The translations under genes were made by a program, and so were the position numbers. The notes under the pieces were generated by a model, which was not told the origin of the DNA, did not search any database, and worked only from the letters and a program-made list of their open reading frames with translations. From Streptomyces kurssanovii (GTDB taxonomy: Bacteria; Actinomycetota; Actinomycetes; Streptomycetales; Streptomycetaceae), in assembly GCF_014649695.1 (NCBI RefSeq), contig NZ_BMTN01000006.1, positions 62,001-126,000 of the forward strand: 64,000 bases of DNA, in the 5' to 3' direction. Shown here piece by piece: positions 46,705 to 54,350 of this stretch (positions are counted from its first letter, which is position 1; every line of letters starts with the position of its first letter).

Positions 46705-47297
46705 CACGCCGCCCCCGCCGCGACGGCGAGCCGGGGTGCGGGGAAGGCCGTCACCTGGCCGGGGTCGGGGCGGGTCGCCGCATGAGCGGCAGGACCGGGA
46801 ACGGGGCGGGCCGTCTCACGATGAGCGGCGGGACCTTCACCAGGGCGGCGGAGAGCGGCGAGGGCGCCGAGGAAGTCGTCGAAGCGCGCCAGGGCCGCGT
46901 CGGGGCCGCCCTCGGCCGCGTCGTCGAACACCGCGTCGTAACCGGCGGCGGTCAGCAGCGTCGCGACCTCCGCGTGGTCGCGGTCGTCCACGCCGAGCTT
47001 CCCTCCGATGACGACGGGCATGGCGGCGAGATCGGACGAGGCGCGCAGTGCGCGGATGAGGCGCGGCCCGTCCAGCCGGCCGTGCCCGTTGACGCTGCTG
47101 ATGACGAGCAGGTCCGGCCGCCGGTCACGGCATGCGCCGATGATCGTCGCGTCGGGCGTCACATTGCCCAGGTTCGACACGTCATGGCCGCGTTCCTCCA
47201 GCAGCAGCTGAAGGAAGACCAGGTTCCACAGATGGGCGTCGGAGGACAGGCCGGAAACGGCGACTCTCAGACTCGGAGCAGAAGCTGTGCCGTTCAT
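46704..47297 (-). CDS. methylaspartate mutase, small B12-binding S subunit
   Basis: Subunit of 197 residues. The N-terminal 135 residues are a B12-binding Rossmann domain: SDAHLWNLVFLQLLLEERGHDVSNLG contains the axial His in D-x-H (Asp19-Ala-His21), and VISSVNGHGRLDG and GGKLGVDD follow. The usual D-x-H-x-x-G has Asn in place of Gly. The last 60 residues are an Ala/Pro/Arg tail without domain. Start ATG at 47297 after GGGGGAACGA. Together with the E subunit it forms glutamate mutase. No MutL/reactivase gene is nearby. Confidence 0.92.
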   Translation of the reverse strand: MNGTASAPSLRVAVSGLSSDAHLWNLVFLQLLLEERGHDVSNLGNVTPDATIIGACRDRRPDLLVISSVNGHGRLDGPRLIRALRASSDLAAMPVVIGGKLGVDDRDHAEVATLLTAAGYDAVFDDAAEGGPDAALARFDDFLGALAALRRPGEGPAAHRETARPVPGPAAHAATRPDPGQVTAFPAPRLAVAAGAA

Positions 47298-47378
47298 TCG
47301 TTCCCCCGGGGAGAAAGGAGTTACGTCATGGAAACTATCCATGGGCCGGCGCCGCCCGGTCCAGCGGCATCGGTCGGC

Positions 47379-47403
47379 ATTCCTGATAGGACGGATCAGG
47401 AAT
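47379..47403. promoter_or_regulatory. 25-bp inverted repeat upstream of the mutase genes
   Basis: ATTCCTGAT (47379-47387) and ATCAGGAAT (47395-47403) form a perfect 9-bp inverted repeat around AGGACGG. A second overlapping pair, GATAGGA/TCCTATC (47385-47391 and 47404-47410), reaches the stop codon of the LuxR-like gene. It lies 82 bases before the mutS start. It could be the operator of a LuxR-like regulator, or a weak hairpin limiting read-through. Confidence 0.6.
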
Positions 47404-47405
47404 TC

Positions 47406-48389
47406 CTATCCCTCGGCGTCCGGCTCCCGGCCCTCTCCCGCAAGGCCAAGTCGGGCCGCGGCCATGCCCAGTTGGAAACGCGTCTCCACCTGGAGCTTCT
47501 CGCACATCCCGGCCAGGTAGCGACTCAGCGTGCGGGTGGAGATTCCCAGCCTGCGGGACATGAACTCGTCGGACCTTCCCCGTTCCAGATGCCGCAGGAT
47601 TTCCAGTTCCACATCTTCGAAGACCGCGTCGTCGTGACTTCCGCCGCCGACCGGTCTGGCGTGTTCCCAGATGTGGTCGAAAATCAACGACAGAAAGCCG
47701 ACCGCCACCGGATCGCGGAGCAGTGCGGCACCGCCCGAGGCTGTGGACACGAACGCACAGGTGTCGTCGAGCAGAATCATCCTGCCCGGTATCACGGCGG
47801 CGGTGCGCACCTGGGCCCCCAGATCGCCGAGGCGCCTGACGTGCTGCAGCGCCTCGCACTGCCGGCGAGCGGTGTGCGGTACCACCGTCCGGTACCGCAC
47901 ACCGCGGTCGAGGAGTCCGCGGTCGAGATCCAGGGCGGCGCGCAGCGTCTCGGGGCTGCCCAGTGTGGGGTGGGCCGTCAGCACGCTGTGCCGCACCTGC
48001 GCGGACAGATCGGTGAGCCGGTGGCGTACCGCGTCGCCGTCGGCGAACAGCTCGGTGGTGGTGCCGTCGAGTTCCTGCCGCCGGTGCGCCTCGTACGCCG
48101 AGCCCAGCGGCCCCAGTTCACGCCGGGTGGTGTCGATCAGCCGCACCAGTTCGTGCACCCGTGTGTGGCAGGCGGCGGTCAGTGCGGCGGCGGCGACGGC
48201 CGGGGAGAGCGCCTCGTGGCGGCCGGGGCCGTCGGGCCGGAGCAGCCGGCGGGCCGTCAGTCTCTTCACGGACTCGGCGACCTGCTCGCGGGAGAGCCCG
48301 AGCCGCCGGGCGCTCTCCTCGGCGTCGGGGGACGTCTCGAGCAACTGCCGGTAGACGCGGATGTCCTGGGCGGTGAGTTCGTCCGGCAT
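47406..48389 (-). CDS. LuxR-type regulator with TrmB-like N-terminus (in the main operon)
   Basis: Protein of 327 residues with the same layout as the regulator at 38537: an N-terminal winged helix (DIRVYRQLLETSPDAEESARRLGLSREQVAESVKRLTARRLL), a helical middle with a ligand-domain look, and a LuxR helix-turn-helix at the C-terminus (FEDVELEILRHLERGRSDEFMSRRLGISTRTLSRYLAGMCEKLQVETRFQLGMAAARLGL). It follows accC by 47 bases on the same strand and precedes the mutase genes. It probably regulates the cluster. Start ATG at 48389. Confidence 0.9.
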   Translation of the reverse strand: MPDELTAQDIRVYRQLLETSPDAEESARRLGLSREQVAESVKRLTARRLLRPDGPGRHEALSPAVAAAALTAACHTRVHELVRLIDTTRRELGPLGSAYEAHRRQELDGTTTELFADGDAVRHRLTDLSAQVRHSVLTAHPTLGSPETLRAALDLDRGLLDRGVRYRTVVPHTARRQCEALQHVRRLGDLGAQVRTAAVIPGRMILLDDTCAFVSTASGGAALLRDPVAVGFLSLIFDHIWEHARPVGGGSHDDAVFEDVELEILRHLERGRSDEFMSRRLGISTRTLSRYLAGMCEKLQVETRFQLGMAAARLGLAGEGREPDAEG

Positions 48390-48436
48390 GGCTGCTCCCC
48401 CTTCCGGCGTCCGCTTCCCTCCTTCCGGTGTGCCGC

Positions 48437-49789
48437 TCACAGTGCGAAGTGGCGCCCGAGGAAGTCCGTCGCGATGTCTCCTCCGCGGAATTCGGGGTGC
48501 CGGAGGATCTCCTGGTGCATCGGTACGGTGGTGTGCACACCGGGCCCGCGGACGTCGAACTCCGACAGCGCGCGCAGGGCCCGGTCGACACAGGTGTCGC
48601 GGTCCGGCCCCCACACGATGAGCTTCCCGATCATGGAGTCGTAGTAGGGACTCACCCGCGCCCCGGGCACGTAGTCGGTGTCGACGCGGACCCACGGGCC
48701 GCTGGGGACCCGGTACTCCTCCAGCAGACCCGGCGTCGGGACGAATCCCCGTGCCGGGTCCTCGGCGTTGATACGGCACTCGATGGCGTGTCCGCGGATC
48801 TCGATGTCCTCCTGCTTGAAGGACAGCGGGCTGCCGGAGGCCACACGCAGCTGCTCGGACACCAGGTCGACGCCGGTGACCAGTTCGGTGACCGGGTGCT
48901 CGACCTGGATACGGGCGTTCATCTCCATGAACCAGAAGGCCTCGTCCCCGGCCTCCAGCAGGAACTCCACGGTGCCGGCGCCCCGGTAGCCCACCGCACG
49001 GGCGCCCGCCACGGCCGCCTCGCCCAGCCGGTTCCGCAACTCGGGAGAGACCATCGCGGACGGCGACTCCTCGATGAGCTTCTGGTGCCTGCGCTGCACC
49101 GAGCAGTCACGTTCGCCGAGGTGGACCGCGCCGCCGAAGTCGTCGCAGACCACCTGGACCTCGATGTGCCGGGTCTTTCGCAGGTAGCGCTCCATGTAGA
49201 CGGCGCTGTTCTTGAAGACGGCCTGGGCGCTCGCCCGGGTGGCGGTGTAGGCGTCGCGCAGGTCCTCCGGACGGTGCACGACGGTGATGCCGCGTCCTCC
49301 GCCGCCCGCCACCGCCTTGATGATGACCGGATACCCGATCTCGGCCGCCACGGCCACGGCCGCGTCCGCCGAGTCGACCGGTTCGACCGTGCCCGGCAGC
49401 AGCGGAAGGCCGGCCGCCGTCATCAGCCGTCGCGCCGTCGCCTTGTCGCCGACGTTCTCCATCACGTCCGGCGGCGGCCCGATGAAGGTGATGCCGTCGT
49501 CGGCGCAGATCTCGGCGAAGTACGGGTCCTCGGAGAGGAATCCGTATCCGGGGTGGATGGCCTCCGCGCCGGTACGGAGGGCCGCCCCGATGATGTTGGG
49601 GATGTTGAGGTAGCTGCGGGCAGGGGCGCCCGGGCCGATGTGCACGGCCTCGTCCGCGGCCTTGACGAACTGGGCGTCCGCATCGGGCGTGGAGTAGACC
49701 GCCACCGTACGCACGCCCAGATCGCGACAGGAACGGATGATCCGCAGCGCGATCTCACCGCGGTTGGCGATGAGCACCTTGTCGAACAC
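48437..49789 (-). CDS. accC: acetyl-CoA carboxylase biotin carboxylase subunit
   Basis: ATP-grasp enzyme of 450 residues that carboxylates biotin on AccB. It shows FDKVLIANRGEIALRIIRSCRDLG at the N-terminus, the glycine-rich ATP loop VAGGGGRGITVV, and the catalytic EMNARIQVEHPVTE. It is of the free-standing AccC type, in an operon accD/A-accB-accC, rather than the fused alpha subunit used by actinobacterial housekeeping enzymes. It provides dedicated malonyl-CoA for the PUFA-type synthase. Start ATG at 49789. Confidence 0.96.
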   Translation of the reverse strand: MFDKVLIANRGEIALRIIRSCRDLGVRTVAVYSTPDADAQFVKAADEAVHIGPGAPARSYLNIPNIIGAALRTGAEAIHPGYGFLSEDPYFAEICADDGITFIGPPPDVMENVGDKATARRLMTAAGLPLLPGTVEPVDSADAAVAVAAEIGYPVIIKAVAGGGGRGITVVHRPEDLRDAYTATRASAQAVFKNSAVYMERYLRKTRHIEVQVVCDDFGGAVHLGERDCSVQRRHQKLIEESPSAMVSPELRNRLGEAAVAGARAVGYRGAGTVEFLLEAGDEAFWFMEMNARIQVEHPVTELVTGVDLVSEQLRVASGSPLSFKQEDIEIRGHAIECRINAEDPARGFVPTPGLLEEYRVPSGPWVRVDTDYVPGARVSPYYDSMIGKLIVWGPDRDTCVDRALRALSEFDVRGPGVHTTVPMHQEILRHPEFRGGDIATDFLGRHFAL

Positions 49790-49823
49790 GTCTCGGTCCT
49801 CCCGTGTGTGTGGCGCCGTCGGG

Positions 49824-50345
49824 TCAGTCGACCGGGACGAGATCGATGAGCGGCTGGGCGTACTCGACCACCTCGCCGTCCTGGGCGTGGATGGCGTGCA
49901 CCCGGCCGCGGACGTCGGCGATGATGGAGTTGAGCAGCTTCATCGCCTCGACGACGGCCAGTTGTGTGCCGGGTTCGACGATGTCACCGACCTGGACGAA
50001 GGGCTCCGCTCCCGGTGACGGCGCCTGGTAGTAGGTGCCGACCAGCGGCGCCGTGACCTGGACGAGGCCCGCGGGCACCGCGTCCTCGGCGGGCGCGGCA
50101 GGGCTCTGCGGTGCGGCGGGGGCCAGTGCGGCGGGGGCCGGCGCGGAGGCCGGGAGCACGGCGACGGGGGCGGGAACGGCCAGGGCCGTCTCCCACTCGA
50201 CGTCGACGCTGATCCCGCCGGCCCGCAGCGTGATCCGGCGCAGGGTCCCGGGCAGTTCACCGGCCAGCAGCCGGGTCTGCGCTCTCAGCTCTTCGACCGT
50301 CATCGTGGCGGTGGCGGTCGGCGCCTCGGACGCCTCAGTGGTCAT
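49824..50345 (-). CDS. accB: biotin carboxyl carrier protein
   Basis: Carrier of 173 residues. The C-terminal biotinyl domain has the biotin-lysine motif VVEAMKLLNS (Lys136) and the preceding GDIVEPGTQLA; the N-terminus (TVEELRAQTRLLAGELPGTLRRITLRAGG) matches AccB and the middle (60-90) is an Ala/Pro linker. The start ATG at 50345 (or GTG 50348) overlaps the end of the AccD-AccA gene. It carries carboxybiotin between AccC and AccD-AccA. Confidence 0.95.
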   Translation of the reverse strand: MTTEASEAPTATATMTVEELRAQTRLLAGELPGTLRRITLRAGGISVDVEWETALAVPAPVAVLPASAPAPAALAPAAPQSPAAPAEDAVPAGLVQVTAPLVGTYYQAPSPGAEPFVQVGDIVEPGTQLAVVEAMKLLNSIIADVRGRVHAIHAQDGEVVEYAQPLIDLVPVD

Positions 50346-52041
50346 CACGCTTCTCCCAGTCGACGAGGGGCTGACGTTCGGGGTGCCCGAACCGGTCGAA
50401 ACGCTCCCGGCGCAGTTCGACGAGCCGGTCTCCCGGAAGGTCGAGCAGCGGACCGAGGGTCCGCACCAGAGCGGTCTTCACATTGAGTGCCGTCGGGTAC
50501 GGCGCCGTGTGCGCCCCGTCCGGCGGCTCGGGCACGATCGCGTCGACCACACCGAGGCGCAGCAGGTCGGCCGCGGTCAGCCGGAGCGCGTCGGCCGCCT
50601 GGCCCGCGCGCTCGGCGGTGCCGAACAGGATCGTGGAGCAGCCTTCCGGGCTGATCACCGAGTAGTACGCGTTCTCCAGCATCAGCACCGAGTTGGCGAC
50701 GCCCAGCGCCAGGGCGCCGCCGCTGCCGCCCTCGCCGGTGATCACCGAGACCACCGGGACACGCAGCCGGGAGAGCTCCAGGATGCACTCGGCGATGGCG
50801 AGGCTCTGCCCCCGCTCCTCCGCGCCGATGCCGGGGAAGGCGCCCGGCGTGTCGACGAACGCCACGACGGGCAGGCCGAAGCGGTCCGCCAGCCGCATCA
50901 GCCGCAGCGCCTTGCGGTACCCCTCGGGGTTGGGCATTCCGAAGTTGCTGCGGACCAGCGCCGCGGTGTCATGGCCCTTCTGGTGGCCGAGCACGACGAC
51001 GCTCCTGCCGCCGAGCCGGGCGACGCCGCCGGTCAGCGCCTGGTCGTCGCCGAAGACCCGGTCGCCGTGCAGGCTCACGAAGTCGTCGAAGACGTAGCCG
51101 ATGTACTCCTGCGTGGTGGGCCGCCCGATGTCGCGGGCCAGGGCGACGGTGTCGCGCGTGCCGCGGACGGCCGGGGGCGGTGCGGTGAGCGGCTCCGCAC
51201 CGCTCACCTCGGGCAGTTCGGGCACGGAGGGGCCGAGCAGGGTCAGCAGCCGGGCGAGGTGTTCGCGCTGGTTCTCGCGGGGGACGACCGCGTCGATCAT
51301 GCCGTGCTCCAGCAGGAACTCGGCGCTCTGGAAGCCGGCGGGCAGTTCCTGGCGGATCGTGTTGCGGATGACCTGGGGGCCGGCGAAGCCGACCAGACTG
51401 CCCGGTTCGGCGAGGATGACGTCGCCGAGCATGGCGAAGGAGGCGCTGACGCCGCCGAAGGTCGGGTCGGTGTTGAGGTTGATCACCGGCAGCCGGGCCT
51501 CGCGCAGCCGGGCGACCCACTGGGCCGTCTTGGCCATCTGCATCAGTGACAGCGCGCCCTCCTGCATCCGCGCGCCGCCCGAGGCGGCGATCAGCAGCAG
51601 GGGGAGCCGCCGGGACAGGGCGTGTCGGGCCGCCGCGGCGATGCCCTCGCCGACGACGGTGCCCATGCTGCCGCCCATGAAGCTGAAGTCGATGGCGGCC
51701 ACGACCAGCCGGCGGCCCTCGATCGTCAGTTCACCGGCGAGCAGGGCGTCATGGCGGCCTGTCCTGGCCTGGGCGTCGCGCAGCCGGTCGGGATAGGGCT
51801 TGCTGTCCGTGAACTCCAGCAGGTCACGGGGACGGTAGTCGTCGGGGAACGGCCGGAAGCTGTCGGCATCGGCCAGCTGCTCGATCCGGGTGTGCGGAGG
51901 GATACGGAAGTGGAACTGGCACTCCGGACAGACCTTCCGGTTGCGGTCCAGCCGCTTGACGTAGACGAAGGCGCCGCACGCCCCGCATCTGCGCCACTGC
52001 ACCTCCTGGTCGGCCCTCACCGGGCCCTGTTGCCGGCTCAC
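50335..52041 (-). CDS. fused acetyl-CoA carboxylase carboxyltransferase (AccD-AccA)
   Basis: Protein of 568 residues with AccD first (zinc ribbon Cys19, Cys22, Cys38, Cys41 in CGACG and CPEC, then GGSMGTVVGEGIAAAA and IAASGGARMQEG) and AccA second (from about residue 310; TQEYIGYVFDDFVSLHGDRVFGDD and VVSVITGEGGSGGALALGVANSVLMLENAYYSVISPEGCSTILF). The fusion binds both subunits of the transferase in one chain. It transfers the carboxyl group to acetyl-CoA and so feeds malonyl units to the synthase. Start GTG at 52041, six bases after the DUF4188 gene. Confidence 0.95.
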   Translation of the reverse strand: MSRQQGPVRADQEVQWRRCGACGAFVYVKRLDRNRKVCPECQFHFRIPPHTRIEQLADADSFRPFPDDYRPRDLLEFTDSKPYPDRLRDAQARTGRHDALLAGELTIEGRRLVVAAIDFSFMGGSMGTVVGEGIAAAARHALSRRLPLLLIAASGGARMQEGALSLMQMAKTAQWVARLREARLPVINLNTDPTFGGVSASFAMLGDVILAEPGSLVGFAGPQVIRNTIRQELPAGFQSAEFLLEHGMIDAVVPRENQREHLARLLTLLGPSVPELPEVSGAEPLTAPPPAVRGTRDTVALARDIGRPTTQEYIGYVFDDFVSLHGDRVFGDDQALTGGVARLGGRSVVVLGHQKGHDTAALVRSNFGMPNPEGYRKALRLMRLADRFGLPVVAFVDTPGAFPGIGAEERGQSLAIAECILELSRLRVPVVSVITGEGGSGGALALGVANSVLMLENAYYSVISPEGCSTILFGTAERAGQAADALRLTAADLLRLGVVDAIVPEPPDGAHTAPYPTALNVKTALVRTLGPLLDLPGDRLVELRRERFDRFGHPERQPLVDWEKRDDH

Positions 52042-52047
52042 GGCCGA

Positions 52048-52527
52048 TCACGCCCGCTCCGGGCCGGTGCTGCCCGGGACCGGCGGCCGGACGCGCTGCG
52101 GAACGGACTCGGTGGCGGCGGCGATCCCGAAGACGGGGATGTTCCGGTAGACGGTGTGCATACGCGCCGGATCGACGATGTACGCCTCATGGAAGATGCC
52201 GACGGCGCCGTCGTTGCGCACGGCCCGGTTGAACCAGGCCCACATGGAGCGGTGCTTGCCCTCCGTGTTGTGCGAGTAGCGCATCAGATCGTCCATGCTG
52301 CGCCAGTACTGGAGCATGATCACGGTCCGGTTGAACCAGGCCCGCGAGTAGAGGAAGCCGTGGTCCTTGTTCTTCTTCAGCTCGATCAGCATGGGGATCA
52401 TCGAGGCGATGACGGGCAGCCAGCGGTGCACCATCCAGAACTTGTTGATGCGGGTGCCGATCAGCAGCACCACGGTGCCCTCGGGCGGCGCGGCTATGCG
52501 TGGCTCGGTGACGACCTTGAGGTCCAT
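52048..52527 (-). CDS. DUF4188 family protein
   Basis: Protein of 159 residues with the DUF4188 pattern (GTVVLLIGTRINKFWMVHRWLPVIASMIPMLIELKKNKDHGFLYSRAWFNRTVIMLQYWRSMDDLMRYSHN). The family is annotated as monooxygenase-like, with a ferredoxin-like alpha+beta barrel, but no function is established to my knowledge. Start ATG at 52527 with AGAGGAG upstream. It follows the aldehyde dehydrogenase closely (12 bases), and both are part of the long operon, so a role in late acyl-chain processing is possible. Confidence 0.85.
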   Translation of the reverse strand: MDLKVVTEPRIAAPPEGTVVLLIGTRINKFWMVHRWLPVIASMIPMLIELKKNKDHGFLYSRAWFNRTVIMLQYWRSMDDLMRYSHNTEGKHRSMWAWFNRAVRNDGAVGIFHEAYIVDPARMHTVYRNIPVFGIAAATESVPQRVRPPVPGSTGPERA

Positions 52528-52539
52528 CGGGAGCTCCTC

Positions 52540-53958
52540 TCAGAACGGGTAGGCGCGGGCGGGGCTGCTGGTGGTGAGGGTGTGCCAGCGGGTGAACGCG
52601 TCGAGTGCGGCCCGGCCGCCGAATCCGGAGGCGTTGCCGGAGGCCCCGATGCCGCCGAACGGCAGCGCCGGGTCGTGGTTGACGGTCTGGTCGCCGACAT
52701 GGACGACGCCGCAGCGCAGCCGGGGCGCGAGGGCGCGCCCCCGGTCGGCGTCGGACGTGTACACGGCGGCGGTGAGCCCGTAGTCGGAGGTGTTGGCGAG
52801 CGCGATCGCCTCGTCGTCGTCGGCGAAGGCCGTGATCGTGGCGACCGGCCCGAAGACCTCCTTGTGGAAGACGGCCATCTTCGGCGTGACGTCGGCGAGC
52901 ACCGTCGGCGGGAAGAACGGGCCCTGCATCCGGCCGCCGGTGACCAGTCGGGCCCCCTGGGCGACCGCTTCCTCGACGGCGGCCGCGATCCGGGTGAGCG
53001 CCCCGTGCTCGATGACCGGCCCGATCTGGGCGTCCGTGCGGTACGGGTCGCCGATGCGCAGCGCGGCGGCACGGCGGGCGAGGGTCTCGGTGTAGGCCTC
53101 CACCACGTCCTGGTGGACCAGATGGCGGCGGGCCGCCATACAGATCTGGCCCTGGTGCAGGAAGGAGCCCCAGGAACCGGCGGACGCCGCCTGCTCGATG
53201 TCGGCGTCCGGCAGGACGACGAAGGCGTTCTGCCCGCCGAGTTCCAGGACGACCCGCTTGAGCAGCCGGCCGGCCGTGGCCCCGATCTCGCGGCCCACCT
53301 CGGTGGATCCGGTGAACGACACCATCGCCACGTCCGGCGCCTGGACCAGCGCGGCGCCGGCGTCCGCGTCGCCGTGGACCACCTCCAGGACGCCCTCGGG
53401 CAGCCCCGCGTCGGCGAGCACCTCGGCGAAGAGACGTCCGCCGGACAGCGGCGTGTGCGGATCCGGCTTCAGCAGCACCGTGTTGCCCAGCGCCAGCGCG
53501 GGGGCCACCGAGCGCATACCGAGCAGCAGCGGGAAGTTCCACGGCACGATCACCCCGACGACACCGAGCGGCACCCGGCTCACCTCGGTCTCCCGCCCGG
53601 GCTCGGAGCCGGGGCCGTGCGGGCTGTCGGGGCCGGTGGCGAGCGCGGCCGCGTGCCGCAGCTCCGCGGCACCCGCGTGCACCTCGTAGAACGCCTTCCC
53701 GGTGATCGAGCCGCCCTCGCGGACCAGCAGGTCCATGGCCTCCTGGTCGCGCTCCAGCAGCAGTTCGGCGGCCCGGGACAGGATCGCGGCGCGATCCGCG
53801 GCGGGACGCGCCGCCCAGGCGGGTGCCGCGGCGGCGGCGCGGCGGGCGGCCGCGGCCACGGCGCCCGGGGTGGCGAGCGGGACGCTGCCCAGTTCCTCAC
53901 CGGTGATGATCTCCCGGCTCGTCAGGAGCGCGGCTTCGGTGGCGGTGGTCACCTGCAT
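52540..53958 (-). CDS. aldehyde dehydrogenase (XylC-like), cluster copy
   Basis: Enzyme of 472 residues that would oxidise an aldehyde, perhaps one from the acyl chain or from the semialdehyde. It has the catalytic Cys in HQGQICMAARR, the base Glu in LELGGQN, SFTGSTEVGREI and GVIVPWNFP. It resembles the other XylC-like enzyme at 13728, so one could derive from the other. Start ATG at 53958, inside the end of the AcpS-like gene (10 bases overlap). Substrate not determined. Confidence 0.92.
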   Translation of the reverse strand: MQVTTATEAALLTSREIITGEELGSVPLATPGAVAAAARRAAAAAPAWAARPAADRAAILSRAAELLLERDQEAMDLLVREGGSITGKAFYEVHAGAAELRHAAALATGPDSPHGPGSEPGRETEVSRVPLGVVGVIVPWNFPLLLGMRSVAPALALGNTVLLKPDPHTPLSGGRLFAEVLADAGLPEGVLEVVHGDADAGAALVQAPDVAMVSFTGSTEVGREIGATAGRLLKRVVLELGGQNAFVVLPDADIEQAASAGSWGSFLHQGQICMAARRHLVHQDVVEAYTETLARRAAALRIGDPYRTDAQIGPVIEHGALTRIAAAVEEAVAQGARLVTGGRMQGPFFPPTVLADVTPKMAVFHKEVFGPVATITAFADDDEAIALANTSDYGLTAAVYTSDADRGRALAPRLRCGVVHVGDQTVNHDPALPFGGIGASGNASGFGGRAALDAFTRWHTLTTSSPARAYPF

Positions 53959-54350
53959 ACCTCTGTTTCTTCGTGGGAGGGACGTGCCGGGCGGCTGCCG
54001 CGTGTCATGACCGCGTGGGCGGTGACCCGGCCGGCGCCGGTGGTGACGGAGAGGGAGATGTCGCCGCGCAGGACCGTTTCCGCGAAGCGGGCGACCTCGC
54101 CCCGGAAGACCAGGGTGTAGGGGCCGTCGTCGGCGCCCAGCAGTTCGACGTCCCGCCATCGGCCGGCGACCCGCGGCGGGGCGGCCAGGGCGCGCAGCGT
54201 CGCCTGCCGCAATGCCCACCGCACGGCGGAACCGCGCCCGGCGGGGAGCTTCAGCGCCTTGAGGCCGTGCCGGGCGATCAGCCTGTCGAGCGAGTCGACC
54301 GCGATGCCGTAGCTGCCGATCCGAAGGACGCTCTCCCCGTGCTCAGGCAT
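53949..54350 (-). CDS. degenerate AcpS-like protein (probably inactive)
   Basis: Protein of 133 residues. Its N-terminus (IGSYGIAVDSLDRLIARHG) lines up with AcpS LGxGTDIVEIARI, and its middle (SAVRWALRQATLRALA) with the AcpS helix RFAVKEAAAKAF; the C-terminus (RGDISLSVTTGAGRVTAHAVM) matches the last strands. The magnesium-binding Asp is Ala17 and the conserved Glu is Gln49, so catalytic transfer of phosphopantetheine looks lost. It overlaps the carrier protein gene by 8 bases, so it may bind that carrier. The assignment is from pattern only. Confidence 0.6.
   Translation of the reverse strand: MPEHGESVLRIGSYGIAVDSLDRLIARHGLKALKLPAGRGSAVRWALRQATLRALAAPPRVAGRWRDVELLGADDGPYTLVFRGEVARFAETVLRGDISLSVTTGAGRVTAHAVMTRGSRPARPSHEETEVCR

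Noticed and set aside
46782-48644. Long plus-strand open frame across the mutase S and LuxR-like genes, with AAAGGAG seven bases before an ATG at 47328.
   Set aside because: It runs antisense through two well-supported genes, its composition reflects the GC-rich wobble positions of the other strand, and no family pattern is visible. The ribosome-binding-like site may be chance.
48437-52041. Considered the carboxylase set as part of primary metabolism and outside the cluster.
   Set aside because: It lies in tight co-direction between the DUF4188 gene and the LuxR-like regulator of the cluster, and Streptomyces normally uses a different carboxylase type, so a cluster role is more likely.
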